Shown here piece by piece: positions 36,779 through 44,982 of a stretch of 57,986 bases of DNA. The position numbers and the translations under genes were made by a program. Under the pieces are notes generated by a model that was not told the origin of the DNA, made no database searches, and worked only from the letters and a program-made list of their open reading frames with translations. This DNA is from Gloeocapsopsis crepidinum LEGE 06123. Its GTDB lineage: Bacteria; Cyanobacteriota; Cyanobacteriia; Cyanobacteriales; Chroococcidiopsidaceae. The DNA lies in NCBI RefSeq assembly GCF_015207655.1, contig NZ_JADEWN010000034.1:1-57986 (forward strand), read 5' to 3'. The stretch's first letter is position 1. Every line of letters begins with the position of its first letter.

Positions 36779-37258
36779 CTAATTTGCAAGTAAGTCTCCA
36801 CTTAAGTTTGCCCCATTTAGAATGGTTTGGCTCAAATCTGCACCACTAATATCTACTAATCTAAGTTCTGCATATCGCAGATCAGCCCCTTTTAACTTGG
36901 CTTTGGTTAATTTTGTACGTGTTAACTGAGCTAGCCGCAAATCTGCTTTAATGAGTAGCGCTTCGCTCAAATCTACTTCACCGAGGTTTGCCTTAATTAA
37001 AATTGATTTACTCAGATTTGCTTTATTTAATGTTGCTTGAGTTAAGTCAGCCCTCCACAAAATTGCTCCAACTAAGTTTGCGGAACTCAGCTTTACTCGT
37101 CTTAAGTTGGCAGCAGTCAAGTTGGCTCGCGCTAAGTCTGCGCCCCAAAGAATTGCACCTTGTAAATTAACTTCACTTAAGTTAACTCCCCGCAGATTGG
37201 CAAAGCTAAAATCTCTCTCTCCTGCTGCATATCGCCGATTCAGTTCATCAGCATCCAT
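36779..37258 (-). CDS. Pentapeptide repeat protein
   Basis: The 159 residues are almost entirely A(D/N)Lxx repeats (about 25 units, starting FSFANLRGVNLSEVNLQGA). They form a right-handed quadrilateral beta helix. A short N-terminal cap (MDADELNRRYAAGERD) is typical of cyanobacterial members. There is no signal peptide, so it is cytoplasmic. Function in the family is varied and mostly unknown. Confidence 0.9.
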   Translation of the reverse strand: MDADELNRRYAAGERDFSFANLRGVNLSEVNLQGAILWGADLARANLTAANLRRVKLSSANLVGAILWRADLTQATLNKANLSKSILIKANLGEVDLSEALLIKADLRLAQLTRTKLTKAKLKGADLRYAELRLVDISGADLSQTILNGANLSGDLLAN

Positions 37259-37386
37259 ACGACTTCTTTGTCAAACTTATATGAGTTTAAGAGAGTTATG
37301 AGTCGTGAAGTGTTGAGTTATGAGTTAAGAAAATTCACTCATTCAAAACTCAAAATAATTGCCTCCGCACCTTTGTTCGCGAACAA

Positions 37387-37430
37387 TTCAAAACGTGCTA
37401 AGGCACCGCTACGCTAACAAAACTCAAAAC
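37387..37430 (-). repeat. Dispersed intergenic repeat, family A
   Basis: Reverse-oriented copy with core acgtgctaaggcaccgctac. It is preceded (37352-37386) by a second repeat segment, gcctccgcacctttgttcgc, whose relative is at 56247-56265. It fills the gap between OCP and the pentapeptide gene. Confidence 0.7.
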
Positions 37431-37454
37431 TCTTTAGGATTCAACACTCTAGTT

Positions 37455-38417
37455 TTATCGAGGGCGTAAACTTAGCAGTTCCTGTGGAGACGCCAGCATA
37501 TCAATTGCGACGAAGAATATCTTGCCTTGGGGATTGAGTAAAAACCGCCAACCGATATTCATTCCTACATTGACACCAAACCAAGGCGTTTGAACTACTC
37601 CAGTAACTTTTAATTGCTTAGAACCATCGGGTAAAGTCTCTGATATACCTTGTTGTGGCATCAGGTTTAGTCCTTGGGCTTCCGAACGCATATATTTTGC
37701 GATCGCATCTGGTCCTACAATTGGCTTTTGAAAGGGTGGTTGCAAAGCACCATCAGGAGTAAACAGTGCAAGTGCAGCCTCAAAGTCATCAGCGTTCAGC
37801 GCAGCAAAATAGTTGAGAACTGTAGAATCTGTAATTCCTTCAACTTTAAGTTTTGTCGGTGCAGGTTCAGTCCGTGGGAACATCGGCTCATCGGCTGTTT
37901 CTGTGGGACTAGGTGCTACAGCATCTTCAAATCCCATATCTACTACAGCATTACGTAATACTGTAATTTGTTCGCCTGGATCGAGTTTCTGAATTGCTGC
38001 AAGTACTGCTTTGACACCAGGAGTCATTTGATAGTCTGGGGGGATAGGAGCAACAACTCCTTGCTTCATCAGTTCACCAAGCTCATACCAAAAAGCCAGC
38101 TTAGTATTCACGCTGAAGAACCCATAAGAACGACTTAATGGCGTGTTCGCACGGCTAGCCAAATCGCGCATGAATTGAGTCTGATCAGCAGCTGACATCT
38201 GCTTAACTTGATTGAGCAAACCCTCTGCGAGTTGTAAGCGGGCTGCACCTACTGCGGCAGGAGTAATTGTCCGCCCCATCTCGGTGTAAGCATACCAGAG
38301 TAGTGCCAATTTATCATCAACGTTAAGTTGCTCGAATAGCGCGATCGTTGCCGGAATTGGGCTTGGTACTTGTGTATCGGTGAAGATAGTTTGTGCTGAT
38401 TCGAGCGTATAAGTCAT
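37455..38417 (-). CDS. ocp: Orange carotenoid protein
   Basis: This 320-residue photoprotective protein binds a ketocarotenoid and, once activated by blue light, quenches phycobilisome excitation. The all-helical N-terminal domain (about 15-160) and NTF2-like C-terminal domain (about 195-315) are intact. Functional residues occur in place: Y44, W110, R155, Y203, E246, W279 and W290. The last four are shifted by +2 from the Synechocystis numbering because of a longer linker (about 164-190). ATG 38417 with GGAG upstream is preferred to the TTG at 38432. No FRP gene is seen nearby, so recovery control is unclear; the clade (OCP1, OCP2 or OCPX) is unassigned. Confidence 0.95.
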   Translation of the reverse strand: MTYTLESAQTIFTDTQVPSPIPATIALFEQLNVDDKLALLWYAYTEMGRTITPAAVGAARLQLAEGLLNQVKQMSAADQTQFMRDLASRANTPLSRSYGFFSVNTKLAFWYELGELMKQGVVAPIPPDYQMTPGVKAVLAAIQKLDPGEQITVLRNAVVDMGFEDAVAPSPTETADEPMFPRTEPAPTKLKVEGITDSTVLNYFAALNADDFEAALALFTPDGALQPPFQKPIVGPDAIAKYMRSEAQGLNLMPQQGISETLPDGSKQLKVTGVVQTPWFGVNVGMNIGWRFLLNPQGKIFFVAIDMLASPQELLSLRPR

Positions 38418-38477
38418 GGTTGGAAGCTCCAATGGTATTTTTTAAGTTTTTGCTGGCAATATTTAGAGACGTTAAAT

Positions 38478-38690
38478 CTAGGAGAGGTTAGCAAAAAAAC
38501 CTATTAAGCCGTGTCCAGTGAATACTTCCAACGCTATTAGTGACACAAACCCAATCATTGCTAAGCGACCGTTAAGCATTTCAGCATAAGGAGTAAAGCC
38601 AGTTTGGCTTTCTTGTACATACATCTTGGGTTCAATTGCAAAGGTGTTTGCTAAACCTCGGTCATCAATAACGTACTGGCGTGCGCTCAT
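38478..38690 (-). CDS. hli: High-light-inducible protein (one-helix Cab-like)
   Basis: This 70-residue protein has one chlorophyll-binding helix with the signature EMLNGRLAMIGFVSLIALEV (about 37-56). HLIPs bind chlorophyll and carotenoids in the thylakoid and protect photosystem II assembly under excess light. It lies 60 bp upstream of ocp on the same strand, so the two photoprotective genes may form an operon. Divergent to it, about 220 bp away, is the second DUF305 operon. Confidence 0.92.
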   Translation of the reverse strand: MSARQYVIDDRGLANTFAIEPKMYVQESQTGFTPYAEMLNGRLAMIGFVSLIALEVFTGHGLIGFFANLS

Positions 38691-38809
38691 AAAATTCTCC
38701 TAATGCATTTGTCTTTATGTAAATGAATGTAACAGAATATCTTAAGTTTTGTAAAGTTATTTAGAAAAAATGTTACACAAATTGCGGAAAAGAACTTTTC
38801 GCATACCCC

Positions 38810-38841
38810 TTGACTCTCTAGTTGAGTAGAGAGTTTACCAT
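38810..38841 (+). promoter_or_regulatory. MerR-type promoter/operator of the copper operon
   Basis: TTGACT (38810-38815) is followed by the dyad ACTCTCTA-gttgag-TAGAGAGT (38813-38834), a perfect 8-bp inverted repeat. The -10 is poor: TTACCA at a 19-base or TACCAT at a 20-base spacer. A long spacer with a weak -10 suits activation by a MerR-type regulator that distorts DNA. It lies 71 bp upstream of the DUF305 start. Confidence 0.78.
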
Positions 38842-38911
38842 GTAGTCATAGCAAAACGGTTTGACCTACCGTAAACCGTCAGATAGTGCCTTTGGCAAAG
38901 AAAGGAGCAAT

Positions 38912-39523
38912 ATGCTCAAAAAATCAATACTTTACGGGCTTGTAGGTGTACTTGCAGGTAGTGCAATTCCAGCTTTGATCGTCAGTGGTAGAGCAAATAG
39001 CCAAGCACTGCAATCTTCTCCTTGCAATATGACAACCATGCATAGCGCGATGGCTGGGAGACAACAAGGGCACTTCATCGAAATGATGATTCCGCACCAC
39101 CAAGAAGCAGTAGATATGGCAGAGTTAGCACTGACAAAAGCTCAACGTCCTGAAATTAGAAAGTTGGCTGAAAGTATTAAAACCGAGCAAACGCGAGAAA
39201 TTGAGCAGATGCGATCGTGGTACAAAAAGTGGTATGGCACCGAAGTACCTGCAACCTCGATGACTGGCATGAGAATGCAGGGAATGGCGATGCGATCGCC
39301 CATGATGAGCATGGATATGGAATCTCTGAGAACTGCATCTGACTTCGATCGAGAATTCATTCGTCAGATGATTCCGCATCATCGATCAGCAATCATGATG
39401 GCGCGAATGGTTGCCAACCGAGCAGAACGTCCAGAAATTCGTAACTTGGCGCAAACAATTATTCAGTCGCAATCCGCTGAAATTAACCAAATGCAGCAAT
39501 GGTATCAAACCTGGTATCAGTAG
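38912..39523 (+). CDS. Tandem DUF305 protein, first gene of copper operon
   Basis: This exported protein of about 203 residues starts MLKKSILYGLVGVLAGSAIPALIVSG, a plausible signal sequence or anchor without a lipobox Cys. Two DUF305 repeats follow (FIEMMIPHHQEAVDMAELALTKAQRPEIRKLA and FIRQMIPHHRSAIMMARMVANRAERPEIRNLA). They are separated by a Met-rich loop (about 12 Met in 40 residues), a possible Cu(I) site. AAAGGAG (38901-38907) fixes the ATG at 38912 over the TTG at 38861. It is 23 bp before a CopZ-like chaperone. Confidence 0.86.
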   Translation: MLKKSILYGLVGVLAGSAIPALIVSGRANSQALQSSPCNMTTMHSAMAGRQQGHFIEMMIPHHQEAVDMAELALTKAQRPEIRKLAESIKTEQTREIEQMRSWYKKWYGTEVPATSMTGMRMQGMAMRSPMMSMDMESLRTASDFDREFIRQMIPHHRSAIMMARMVANRAERPEIRNLAQTIIQSQSAEINQMQQWYQTWYQ

Positions 39524-39546
39524 ATTTTTCATGCATCCTTAAACCT

Positions 39547-39741
39547 ATGACACTCACACTGAAAGTTCCTAAAATGGCTTGTTCAGCTTGCGTAAATACA
39601 ATTACCAAAGCAATTAAGTCAGTAGATGCCAACGCTACAGTTCAAGCCGAGCCAAAAACTAAACTTGTCAACGTCGAAACTCAAGCATCAGAAACCGTAG
39701 TTAAAGAAGCTTTAGCATCTGTCGGATATCCCACTGCTTAA
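39547..39741 (+). CDS. CopZ/Atx1-like copper chaperone
   Basis: This 64-residue HMA domain protein begins MTLTLKVPKMACSACVNTI. The MxCxxC metal-binding motif sits at residues 10-15. Length and the beta-alpha-beta-beta-alpha-beta pattern fit soluble copper chaperones that hand Cu(I) to P-type ATPases. The ATG at 39547 is chosen because the domain begins there. It lies 21 bp before the ATPase, its probable recipient. Confidence 0.9.
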   Translation: MTLTLKVPKMACSACVNTITKAIKSVDANATVQAEPKTKLVNVETQASETVVKEALASVGYPTA

Positions 39742-39762
39742 TCTAATCTAGAGGATTCTCTC

Positions 39763-42042
39763 ATGGAGACACTCACACTAAAACTCAGAGGTATGAGTTG
39801 TGCCTCTTGTGCTAACAACATTGAAGAAGCCATTCGCGCAGTTCCAGGGGTAACTGAGTGTAACGTCAACTTTGGTGCAGAACAAGCCGCAGTCACATAC
39901 AACCCCGACAAAACTAACATTGAAAAAATTCAAGCTGCGATTGATGAAGCAGGATATTCGTCATACTCACTCCAAAACCAAGAAATGGTAAACGGAGAAG
40001 ACGATGCAGAAAAAGCCGCACGGCTAGCCGAATCAAAAAAACTAAAGCGTAAGCTGTGGGTAGGAGCTGTTATCAGTATCATCCTCGTGATTGGTGGATT
40101 ACCAATGATGACGGGGCTACATATACCTTGGATTCCTGCATGGCTACACAATCCTTGGTTTCAACTTGTGTTGACGACTCCGATTCAATTTTGGAGTGGA
40201 GAATCCTTTTACCAAGGAGCTTGGAAAGCGTTTAAACGCCACACAGCTACGATGGATACGCTAGTAGCACTGGGTACAAGTGCAGCTTATTTCTATTCAC
40301 TAGTTCCGACGTTTTTCCCGAACTTCTTTCTCGCGCAAGGGCTTGAACCAGCAGTTTATTATGAAATTTCTGCGGTTGTGATTACGCTGATTTTGCTAGG
40401 GCGGTTGCTGGAAAATCGGGCTAAGGGTCAAACTTCAGAAGCAATTCGCAAACTTATTGGATTACAAGCGCGAGATGCGAGAGTGATTCGTGACGGACAA
40501 CAAATGGATATTCCAATCCAGGAAGTCAGGATTGATGATGTTATCTTGGTGCGTCCTGGAGAAAAAATTCCGGTTGATGGTGAAGTGATTGAAGGCGCTT
40601 CTACGGTTGATGAAGCGATGGTAACGGGTGAAAGTGTCCCTGTGAAGAAGCAACCAGGGGACGAAGTTATTGGCGCAACGATTAACAAAACTGGTAGTTT
40701 TAAGTTTCGTGCAACGCGCGTTGGTAAAGATACTTTTCTGGCGCAAATTGTGAAGCTTGTACAACAAGCACAAGGCTCTAAAGCTCCGATTCAGCAACTT
40801 GCCGATCGCGTCACGGGATGGTTCGTACCAGCAGTTATTGCGGTGGCGATCGCAACGTTTATCATTTGGTTTAACTTCTTAGGCAACTTAACACTCGCAA
40901 CAATTACAACGATTGGCGTGTTGATTATTGCCTGTCCCTGTGCTTTGGGCTTAGCAACTCCTACCTCTATTATGGTCGGAACAGGTAAAGGTGCAGAAAA
41001 TGGCATTTTAGTCAAGGGTGCAGAAAGTTTAGAACTCGCGCACAAAATTCAAACGATTGTTTTAGACAAAACGGGGACAATTACTGAAGGTAAACCCACG
41101 GTGACAGATTTTGTGACTGTCAACGGTACAGCCAATCGTAATGAATTAAAACTCATCCAGCTAGCAGCATCAGTAGAACGTAACTCAGAACATCCCCTAG
41201 CAGAAGCTGTAGTGAGGTATGCACAAGCGCAACAAGTCGATCTTGCACAAGTGAAAGATTTTGAGGCGATCGCTGGTAGTGGCGTTCAAGGAATTGTGAG
41301 CGATCGCTTAGTGCAAATTGGTACGCAGCGCTGGATGGAAGAATTAGGCGTTGATACCCGCGCCCTTGTAGAACGGAAAACAACATTAGAAGTTGCCGGA
41401 AAAACTGCGGTTTGGATTGCAGTTAATGGCAAAATGCAAGGACTTATGGGTATTGCAGATGCGCTCAAACCATCTTCGGCAGAAGCTGTCAGGGCATTAC
41501 AACGATTAGGATTAGAAGTCGTCATGCTCACTGGCGATAACCGTGCAACCGCAGAAGCGATCGCAACTCAAGTCGGAATTGATCGCGTTTTTGCTGAAGT
41601 GCGTCCCGACCAAAAAGCGGCAATTGTTCAATCATTGCAAAGGGAACGAGGTAGACATTCAAAATCCAAGACAGTTGCAATGGTAGGTGATGGTATCAAC
41701 GATGCACCAGCATTAGCCCAAGCTGATGTCGGAATTGCCATTGGTACGGGAACTGATGTGGCGATCGCGGCTAGCGATATTACTTTAATCTCTGGCGAAC
41801 TACAAGGAATTATTACAGCAATTCAACTCAGTCATGCCACGATCCGCAACATCCGTCAGAACCTTTTCTTCGCCTTTATCTACAACGTTGCTGGTATTCC
41901 CATTGCAGCGGGAATTCTCTTTCCTATCTTTGGCTGGTTACTCAATCCGATTATCGCTGGAGCAGCTATGGCATTTAGTTCTGTATCTGTTGTTACTAAT
42001 GCTCTGCGTTTACGTAACTTTCAGCCCAAAGCAACTACATAA
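39763..42042 (+). CDS. copA: Cu(I)-transporting P1B-1 ATPase
   Basis: The 759-residue pump has one N-terminal HMA domain (MSCASC, C13/C16), eight membrane helices, the actuator motif (VTGESVPV), and the intramembrane CPC at 391-393. It also has the phosphorylation motif DKTGT (D435) and the hinge GDGINDAP. Helix 7 has YN ([13 protein letters not shown]) and helix 8 has MAFSS, the P1B-1 signatures for Cu(I). It probably exports copper, or supplies it to compartments as PacS or CtaA do. Operon position with chaperone, cupredoxin and DUF305 supports detoxification. The symbol is a family label. Confidence 0.94.
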   Translation: METLTLKLRGMSCASCANNIEEAIRAVPGVTECNVNFGAEQAAVTYNPDKTNIEKIQAAIDEAGYSSYSLQNQEMVNGEDDAEKAARLAESKKLKRKLWVGAVISIILVIGGLPMMTGLHIPWIPAWLHNPWFQLVLTTPIQFWSGESFYQGAWKAFKRHTATMDTLVALGTSAAYFYSLVPTFFPNFFLAQGLEPAVYYEISAVVITLILLGRLLENRAKGQTSEAIRKLIGLQARDARVIRDGQQMDIPIQEVRIDDVILVRPGEKIPVDGEVIEGASTVDEAMVTGESVPVKKQPGDEVIGATINKTGSFKFRATRVGKDTFLAQIVKLVQQAQGSKAPIQQLADRVTGWFVPAVIAVAIATFIIWFNFLGNLTLATITTIGVLIIACPCALGLATPTSIMVGTGKGAENGILVKGAESLELAHKIQTIVLDKTGTITEGKPTVTDFVTVNGTANRNELKLIQLAASVERNSEHPLAEAVVRYAQAQQVDLAQVKDFEAIAGSGVQGIVSDRLVQIGTQRWMEELGVDTRALVERKTTLEVAGKTAVWIAVNGKMQGLMGIADALKPSSAEAVRALQRLGLEVVMLTGDNRATAEAIATQVGIDRVFAEVRPDQKAAIVQSLQRERGRHSKSKTVAMVGDGINDAPALAQADVGIAIGTGTDVAIAASDITLISGELQGIITAIQLSHATIRNIRQNLFFAFIYNVAGIPIAAGILFPIFGWLLNPIIAGAAMAFSSVSVVTNALRLRNFQPKATT

Positions 42043-42061
42043 TTTAGGAGGAGTTTAACGA

Positions 42062-42580
42062 ATGTTCAGCCGAAGTCAAATTTGGGGAAGTCTTGCAGGA
42101 TTAGGGTTGCTGTTGGGAACTACATCAGGTAGTGCATTGGCACAAATGCCTTATGAAATGCCAGGTGAAATCGCTCCAACGAATCAATTTCGTCGCATTG
42201 AACAACCTTTAGGGTTAAAAGTTGGCGTGACAGTAGGTGGTATTGCTTTGATTGGGCTAGAGTTATGGTGGTTTTTGCTGAGTAAAACTAAATCTCAACA
42301 AGCACAAGCGCATCAAGGAATTCAAGAGTTAACAATCGCAGTCGATGGTGGCTATCAACCCGATCGCATTGTAGTCAACGCAGGTCAACCTGTGCGACTT
42401 AACTTTCTGCGTCGCGATCCAAGTAGTTGTCTAGAAAAAGTGTTATTCCCCGACTTTCATATTGCGCAAGATTTAGAGTTAGATCGTGTCACTCCTGTTG
42501 AATTTACACCTGCAAAACCAGGGCAATATCAATTTACCTGCGGCATGAATATGTTTCGCGGTGTAGTGGAAGTACGATAA
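42062..42580 (+). CDS. Membrane-anchored cupredoxin-domain protein
   Basis: The 172-residue protein has a signal peptide (GLGLLLGTTSGSALAQ), a short Met/Pro segment, and a membrane helix (about 54-76). A cupredoxin domain follows (about 90-172; QELTIAVDGGYQPDRIVVNAGQPVRLNFLRRD). Potential copper ligands are in SSCLEKVLFPDFH and FTCGMNMFRG, a Cys/His/Cys/Met set different from plastocyanin. AGGAGG lies 9 bases before the ATG. It is 19 bp after the ATPase and is the last gene of the operon, so it probably binds copper at the membrane surface. Confidence 0.84.
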   Translation: MFSRSQIWGSLAGLGLLLGTTSGSALAQMPYEMPGEIAPTNQFRRIEQPLGLKVGVTVGGIALIGLELWWFLLSKTKSQQAQAHQGIQELTIAVDGGYQPDRIVVNAGQPVRLNFLRRDPSSCLEKVLFPDFHIAQDLELDRVTPVEFTPAKPGQYQFTCGMNMFRGVVEVR

Positions 42581-42662
42581 ATTGATGTCATTGATTAGAG
42601 CCTTTGGATAAGGGTAATGGGTAATTGTTAATGAAGCTTTTCCATTACCAATGACAATGTTT

Positions 42663-43076
42663 CTATTTTTGAATATTGGGACAAATTGTGTCTTCGTGTT
42701 GATGAGGGAAATCTTCCCAGCCTGAGAGTAATCCATTTAATTCAGCACGTAGAGTTAATAGTTGCTTGACTTGTTGGTCAATTTGTGTAACTTTTTCCTC
42801 TAATTTTTCCTTGACCTCACCGCAGGGTAGTTCGCCGCGATCGTGAACGTTGAGAATCTCGCCGATTTCTTCGAGGCTAAGTCCAAGACTTTGGGCGCGT
42901 TTAATAAAAGACAAGCGCGTTAGCACGTCAACAGAGAACTGCCGAAAACCCCCTTCAGTTCGTCCTGCTGATTGCAGTAAACCCAAGCTTTCATAATAGC
43001 GAATTGTTCTAATCGGAATTCCACTCAGTGCTGTTACTTGCCCAATTAAAAGTGCTTTTTTATCTTGAGTTAACAT
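42663..43076 (-). CDS. MerR-family metal-responsive regulator
   Basis: This 137-residue regulator has the MerR winged helix (about 10-75; LIGQVTALSGIPIRTIRYYESLGLL), a dimer coiled coil (about 85-118), and a C-terminal metal loop (HQHEDTICPNIQK). In CueR the residue that separates Cu(I) from divalent sensors is Ser77; here the equivalent block is LPCGEVKEK, with Cys. The C-terminal loop has only one Cys. These points resemble Zn, Cd, Pb or Hg sensors more than CueR, although the neighbours are copper genes. It converges on the cupredoxin gene. Confidence 0.88.
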   Translation of the reverse strand: MLTQDKKALLIGQVTALSGIPIRTIRYYESLGLLQSAGRTEGGFRQFSVDVLTRLSFIKRAQSLGLSLEEIGEILNVHDRGELPCGEVKEKLEEKVTQIDQQVKQLLTLRAELNGLLSGWEDFPHQHEDTICPNIQK

Positions 43077-43133
43077 TAACTACCTCCAGACTGATAAGAT
43101 TGGACATTCACATTAAAGTACTACTGTCATTGC

Positions 43134-43165
43134 TCAACTCTCTAGTTAACTAGAGATTTATTATA
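43134..43165. promoter_or_regulatory. MerR-type dyad between MerR and TetR genes
   Basis: CTCTAGTTAACTAGAG (43140-43155) is a perfect 16-bp palindrome. On the plus strand it lies between TCAACT (43134-43139) and TATTAT (43159-43164), 19 bases apart, pointing at the tandem TetR gene. On the minus strand, TATAAT (43165-43160) would place transcription start inside the dyad, which suits self-repression of the MerR gene. Confidence 0.74.
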
Positions 43166-43199
43166 GCTTTTATTCAGCAATAGAGTAGCTCGGATTTGG

Positions 43200-43215
43200 C
43201 ATACTGGATGGTATG
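43200..43215 (+). promoter_or_regulatory. Candidate operator upstream of tandem TetR gene
   Basis: CATAC-tggatg-GTATG (43200-43215), 15 bp before the GTG start. A related dyad with the same arms but a 10-base gap lies before the adjacent methyltransferase (44067-44090). Confidence 0.5.
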
Positions 43216-43229
43216 TATACTGAAACATA

Positions 43230-44027
43230 GTGCCTGTGACTATTCGCGATCGCATTCTAGATGCAGCTAGACACTTAGCTAAAGATTACCCCATTGACAA
43301 AATCACTATGAGTGCTATCGCACAGAAAGCGGGTGTTAGTCAACCAACAGTTCGTCGCTACTTGGGTAGTAAAGATCAACTACAAGCATTTCTAGCAAAT
43401 GAGCAACAGCGATCGCCACAGTCAGCACCGTTGGATACTCGCAGTCGAATTCTACAAGCAGCGCAGCAAGTATTTGCGCAAGAAGGCTACGAACGAGCAA
43501 CCCTTGATGCGATCGCTAACGCAATTGGTTTAACGAAAGGTGCTGTTTACTGGCACTTTCAAAGCAAAAGTGACTTATTTTTAGCATTACTAGAAGAACA
43601 ATTGCAGTCTCCTCTATCTATCACGCCAGAAGTTGCTCAGCAAACTTTGAATCACCCTAATCCACAAGCAGAAGTTGCTAAGGTACTTGCTAGACAACTA
43701 CACCACATTACAGCTAATCCCAACTGGTGCCGTCTTTACATGGAGTTTATGGTTCAAAGTCGCGAACCAGAGGTGCAAAACGTATTAATTAGTCCTAACT
43801 GTCGCGAACGTGAAACTGCGATCGTACAAATGCTGCATCGATTGCAAGCTGAGGGAAAACTAGCTGCTGATGTCGATCCTTTTGTGATTGGAGTCTTCTG
43901 GGCTGCGCTGATTGATGGATTAATGCTCGCACAAATGGTGGAACCGGAACGCATTAACCTTGTAGCTTGGAGCGATCAGCTTGCAAGGCTTCTGTGGCAA
44001 GGAATTCAACCAACATCAAATAGTTAA
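43230..44027 (+). CDS. Regulator with two tandem TetR-type HTH domains
   Basis: The 265-residue protein carries two TetR_N helix-turn-helix units. The first (about 5-50) is TIRDRILDAARHLAKDYPIDKITMSAIAQKAGVSQPTVRRYLGSKDQL. The second (about 71-117) is RSRILQAAQQVFAQEGYERATLDAIANAIGLTKGAVYWHFQSKSDLF. One C-terminal ligand domain (about 130-260) follows. TetR proteins normally have a single HTH of this kind. The start is GTG 43230. Upstream lie a MerR-type dyad and a CATAC/GTATG dyad; the latter recurs before the downstream methyltransferase, which is the likely target. Confidence 0.85.
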   Translation: MPVTIRDRILDAARHLAKDYPIDKITMSAIAQKAGVSQPTVRRYLGSKDQLQAFLANEQQRSPQSAPLDTRSRILQAAQQVFAQEGYERATLDAIANAIGLTKGAVYWHFQSKSDLFLALLEEQLQSPLSITPEVAQQTLNHPNPQAEVAKVLARQLHHITANPNWCRLYMEFMVQSREPEVQNVLISPNCRERETAIVQMLHRLQAEGKLAADVDPFVIGVFWAALIDGLMLAQMVEPERINLVAWSDQLARLLWQGIQPTSNS

Positions 44028-44066
44028 ATTATGTAGCAACTCTTTGCGAGCAATCTTTTTTAGGTT

Positions 44067-44090
44067 AACATACTATACAGTCGGTATGTT
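44067..44090 (+). promoter_or_regulatory. Candidate TetR operator before methyltransferase
   Basis: AACATAC-tatacagtcg-GTATGTT is a perfect 7-bp inverted repeat with a 10-base gap, 21 bp upstream of the ATG. It is consistent with repression by the tandem TetR regulator immediately upstream. Confidence 0.65.
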
Positions 44091-44111
44091 GAAACAAAAG
44101 GAGAGTAAACT

Positions 44112-44777
44112 ATGTTGCACAATGGTGTGGAACCAAAAACACAACGTACTCCAGGTTGGTATCAACGCTTTTTTGCCTGGATGATGGCACATGGAAATGC
44201 AGACTATGAGGCAGCGATGCGCGATCGCAAGCAAAAATTATTTGCTGGAGTGCATGGCAATGTTTTAGAAATTGGACCAGGAACAGGACCTAACTTGTCT
44301 TACTATCCTCACGATACGCACTGGATTGGAGTTGAGCCAAATCCGTATATGCATTCTTATTTGAAACAAGAAGCCGAACGTGTTGGGTTAGATATTGAAA
44401 TTCGTCATGGTACTGCGGAACGACTCGATGCGGAGGATAACAGTGTGGATGCAGTTGTTAGTACACTTGTTCTCTGTTCAGTAAATGATTTGGAAGGAAC
44501 ACTAAAGGAGATTTTGCGAGTGCTTAAGCCTGGCGGTCAGTTCTTTTTTCTCGAACACGTTGCGGCTCCTCAAGATACAAGGCTGCGTAAAATTCAAAAT
44601 TGGATTAGTCCGCTTTGGCAAGTTCTGGGTGACGGGTGTCATCCAAATCGAGAAACTTGGAGTGTATTAGAAAAGGTAGGTTTTGAAAAGCTAGATTATG
44701 AGAATTTTCAAGCAGATGCAGTACCAGCACTTGTGAGTCCGCAAATTATTGGTGTAGCAACAAAGAAGGCTAAATAG
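44112..44777 (+). CDS. Class I SAM-dependent methyltransferase
   Basis: This 221-residue protein has motif I as VLEIGPGTGPNLSYY and an acidic residue in WIGVEPNPYMHSYL. The VDAVVSTLVLCSVNDLEG and LKPGGQFFFLEHVAAP segments follow; this pattern is close to METTL7-like and UbiE-like enzymes. The N-terminus (WYQRFFAWMMAHGNADYEAAM) may lie at a membrane. AAAGGAG lies upstream of the ATG. Substrate unknown; control by the adjacent TetR regulator is inferred from the dyad. Confidence 0.85.
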   Translation: MLHNGVEPKTQRTPGWYQRFFAWMMAHGNADYEAAMRDRKQKLFAGVHGNVLEIGPGTGPNLSYYPHDTHWIGVEPNPYMHSYLKQEAERVGLDIEIRHGTAERLDAEDNSVDAVVSTLVLCSVNDLEGTLKEILRVLKPGGQFFFLEHVAAPQDTRLRKIQNWISPLWQVLGDGCHPNRETWSVLEKVGFEKLDYENFQADAVPALVSPQIIGVATKKAK

Positions 44778-44796
44778 TCCTGTAAGAATTGCAGAT

Positions 44797-44818
44797 GCCC
44801 TGCGACTGAAGTCGGGGC
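44797..44818. repeat. Family B hairpin unit
   Basis: GCCC-tg-CGACT-ga-AGTCG-GGGC forms a near-perfect stem just after the methyltransferase stop. It could also serve as a weak terminator. Confidence 0.5.
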
Positions 44819-44840
44819 TACCCAAGTAAAGTTTTAAGTT

Positions 44841-44880
44841 TTGAATTTTGTTAGCGTAGCGGTGCCTTAGCACGTTTTGT
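44841..44880 (+). repeat. Dispersed intergenic repeat, family A
   Basis: Copy with core gttagcgtagcggtgcctta. It is followed at 44881-44903 by a related segment with gcgtagcgtgccggaggc. Confidence 0.7.
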
Positions 44881-44982
44881 TCGCGTAGCGTGCCGGAGGC
44901 ATTTATTAAAAGAATTTGCCTAACTCAACACTCAAAACTCAACACTCAGAACTTTGAATTGGTGGATTTAGTTTATGTAGCT

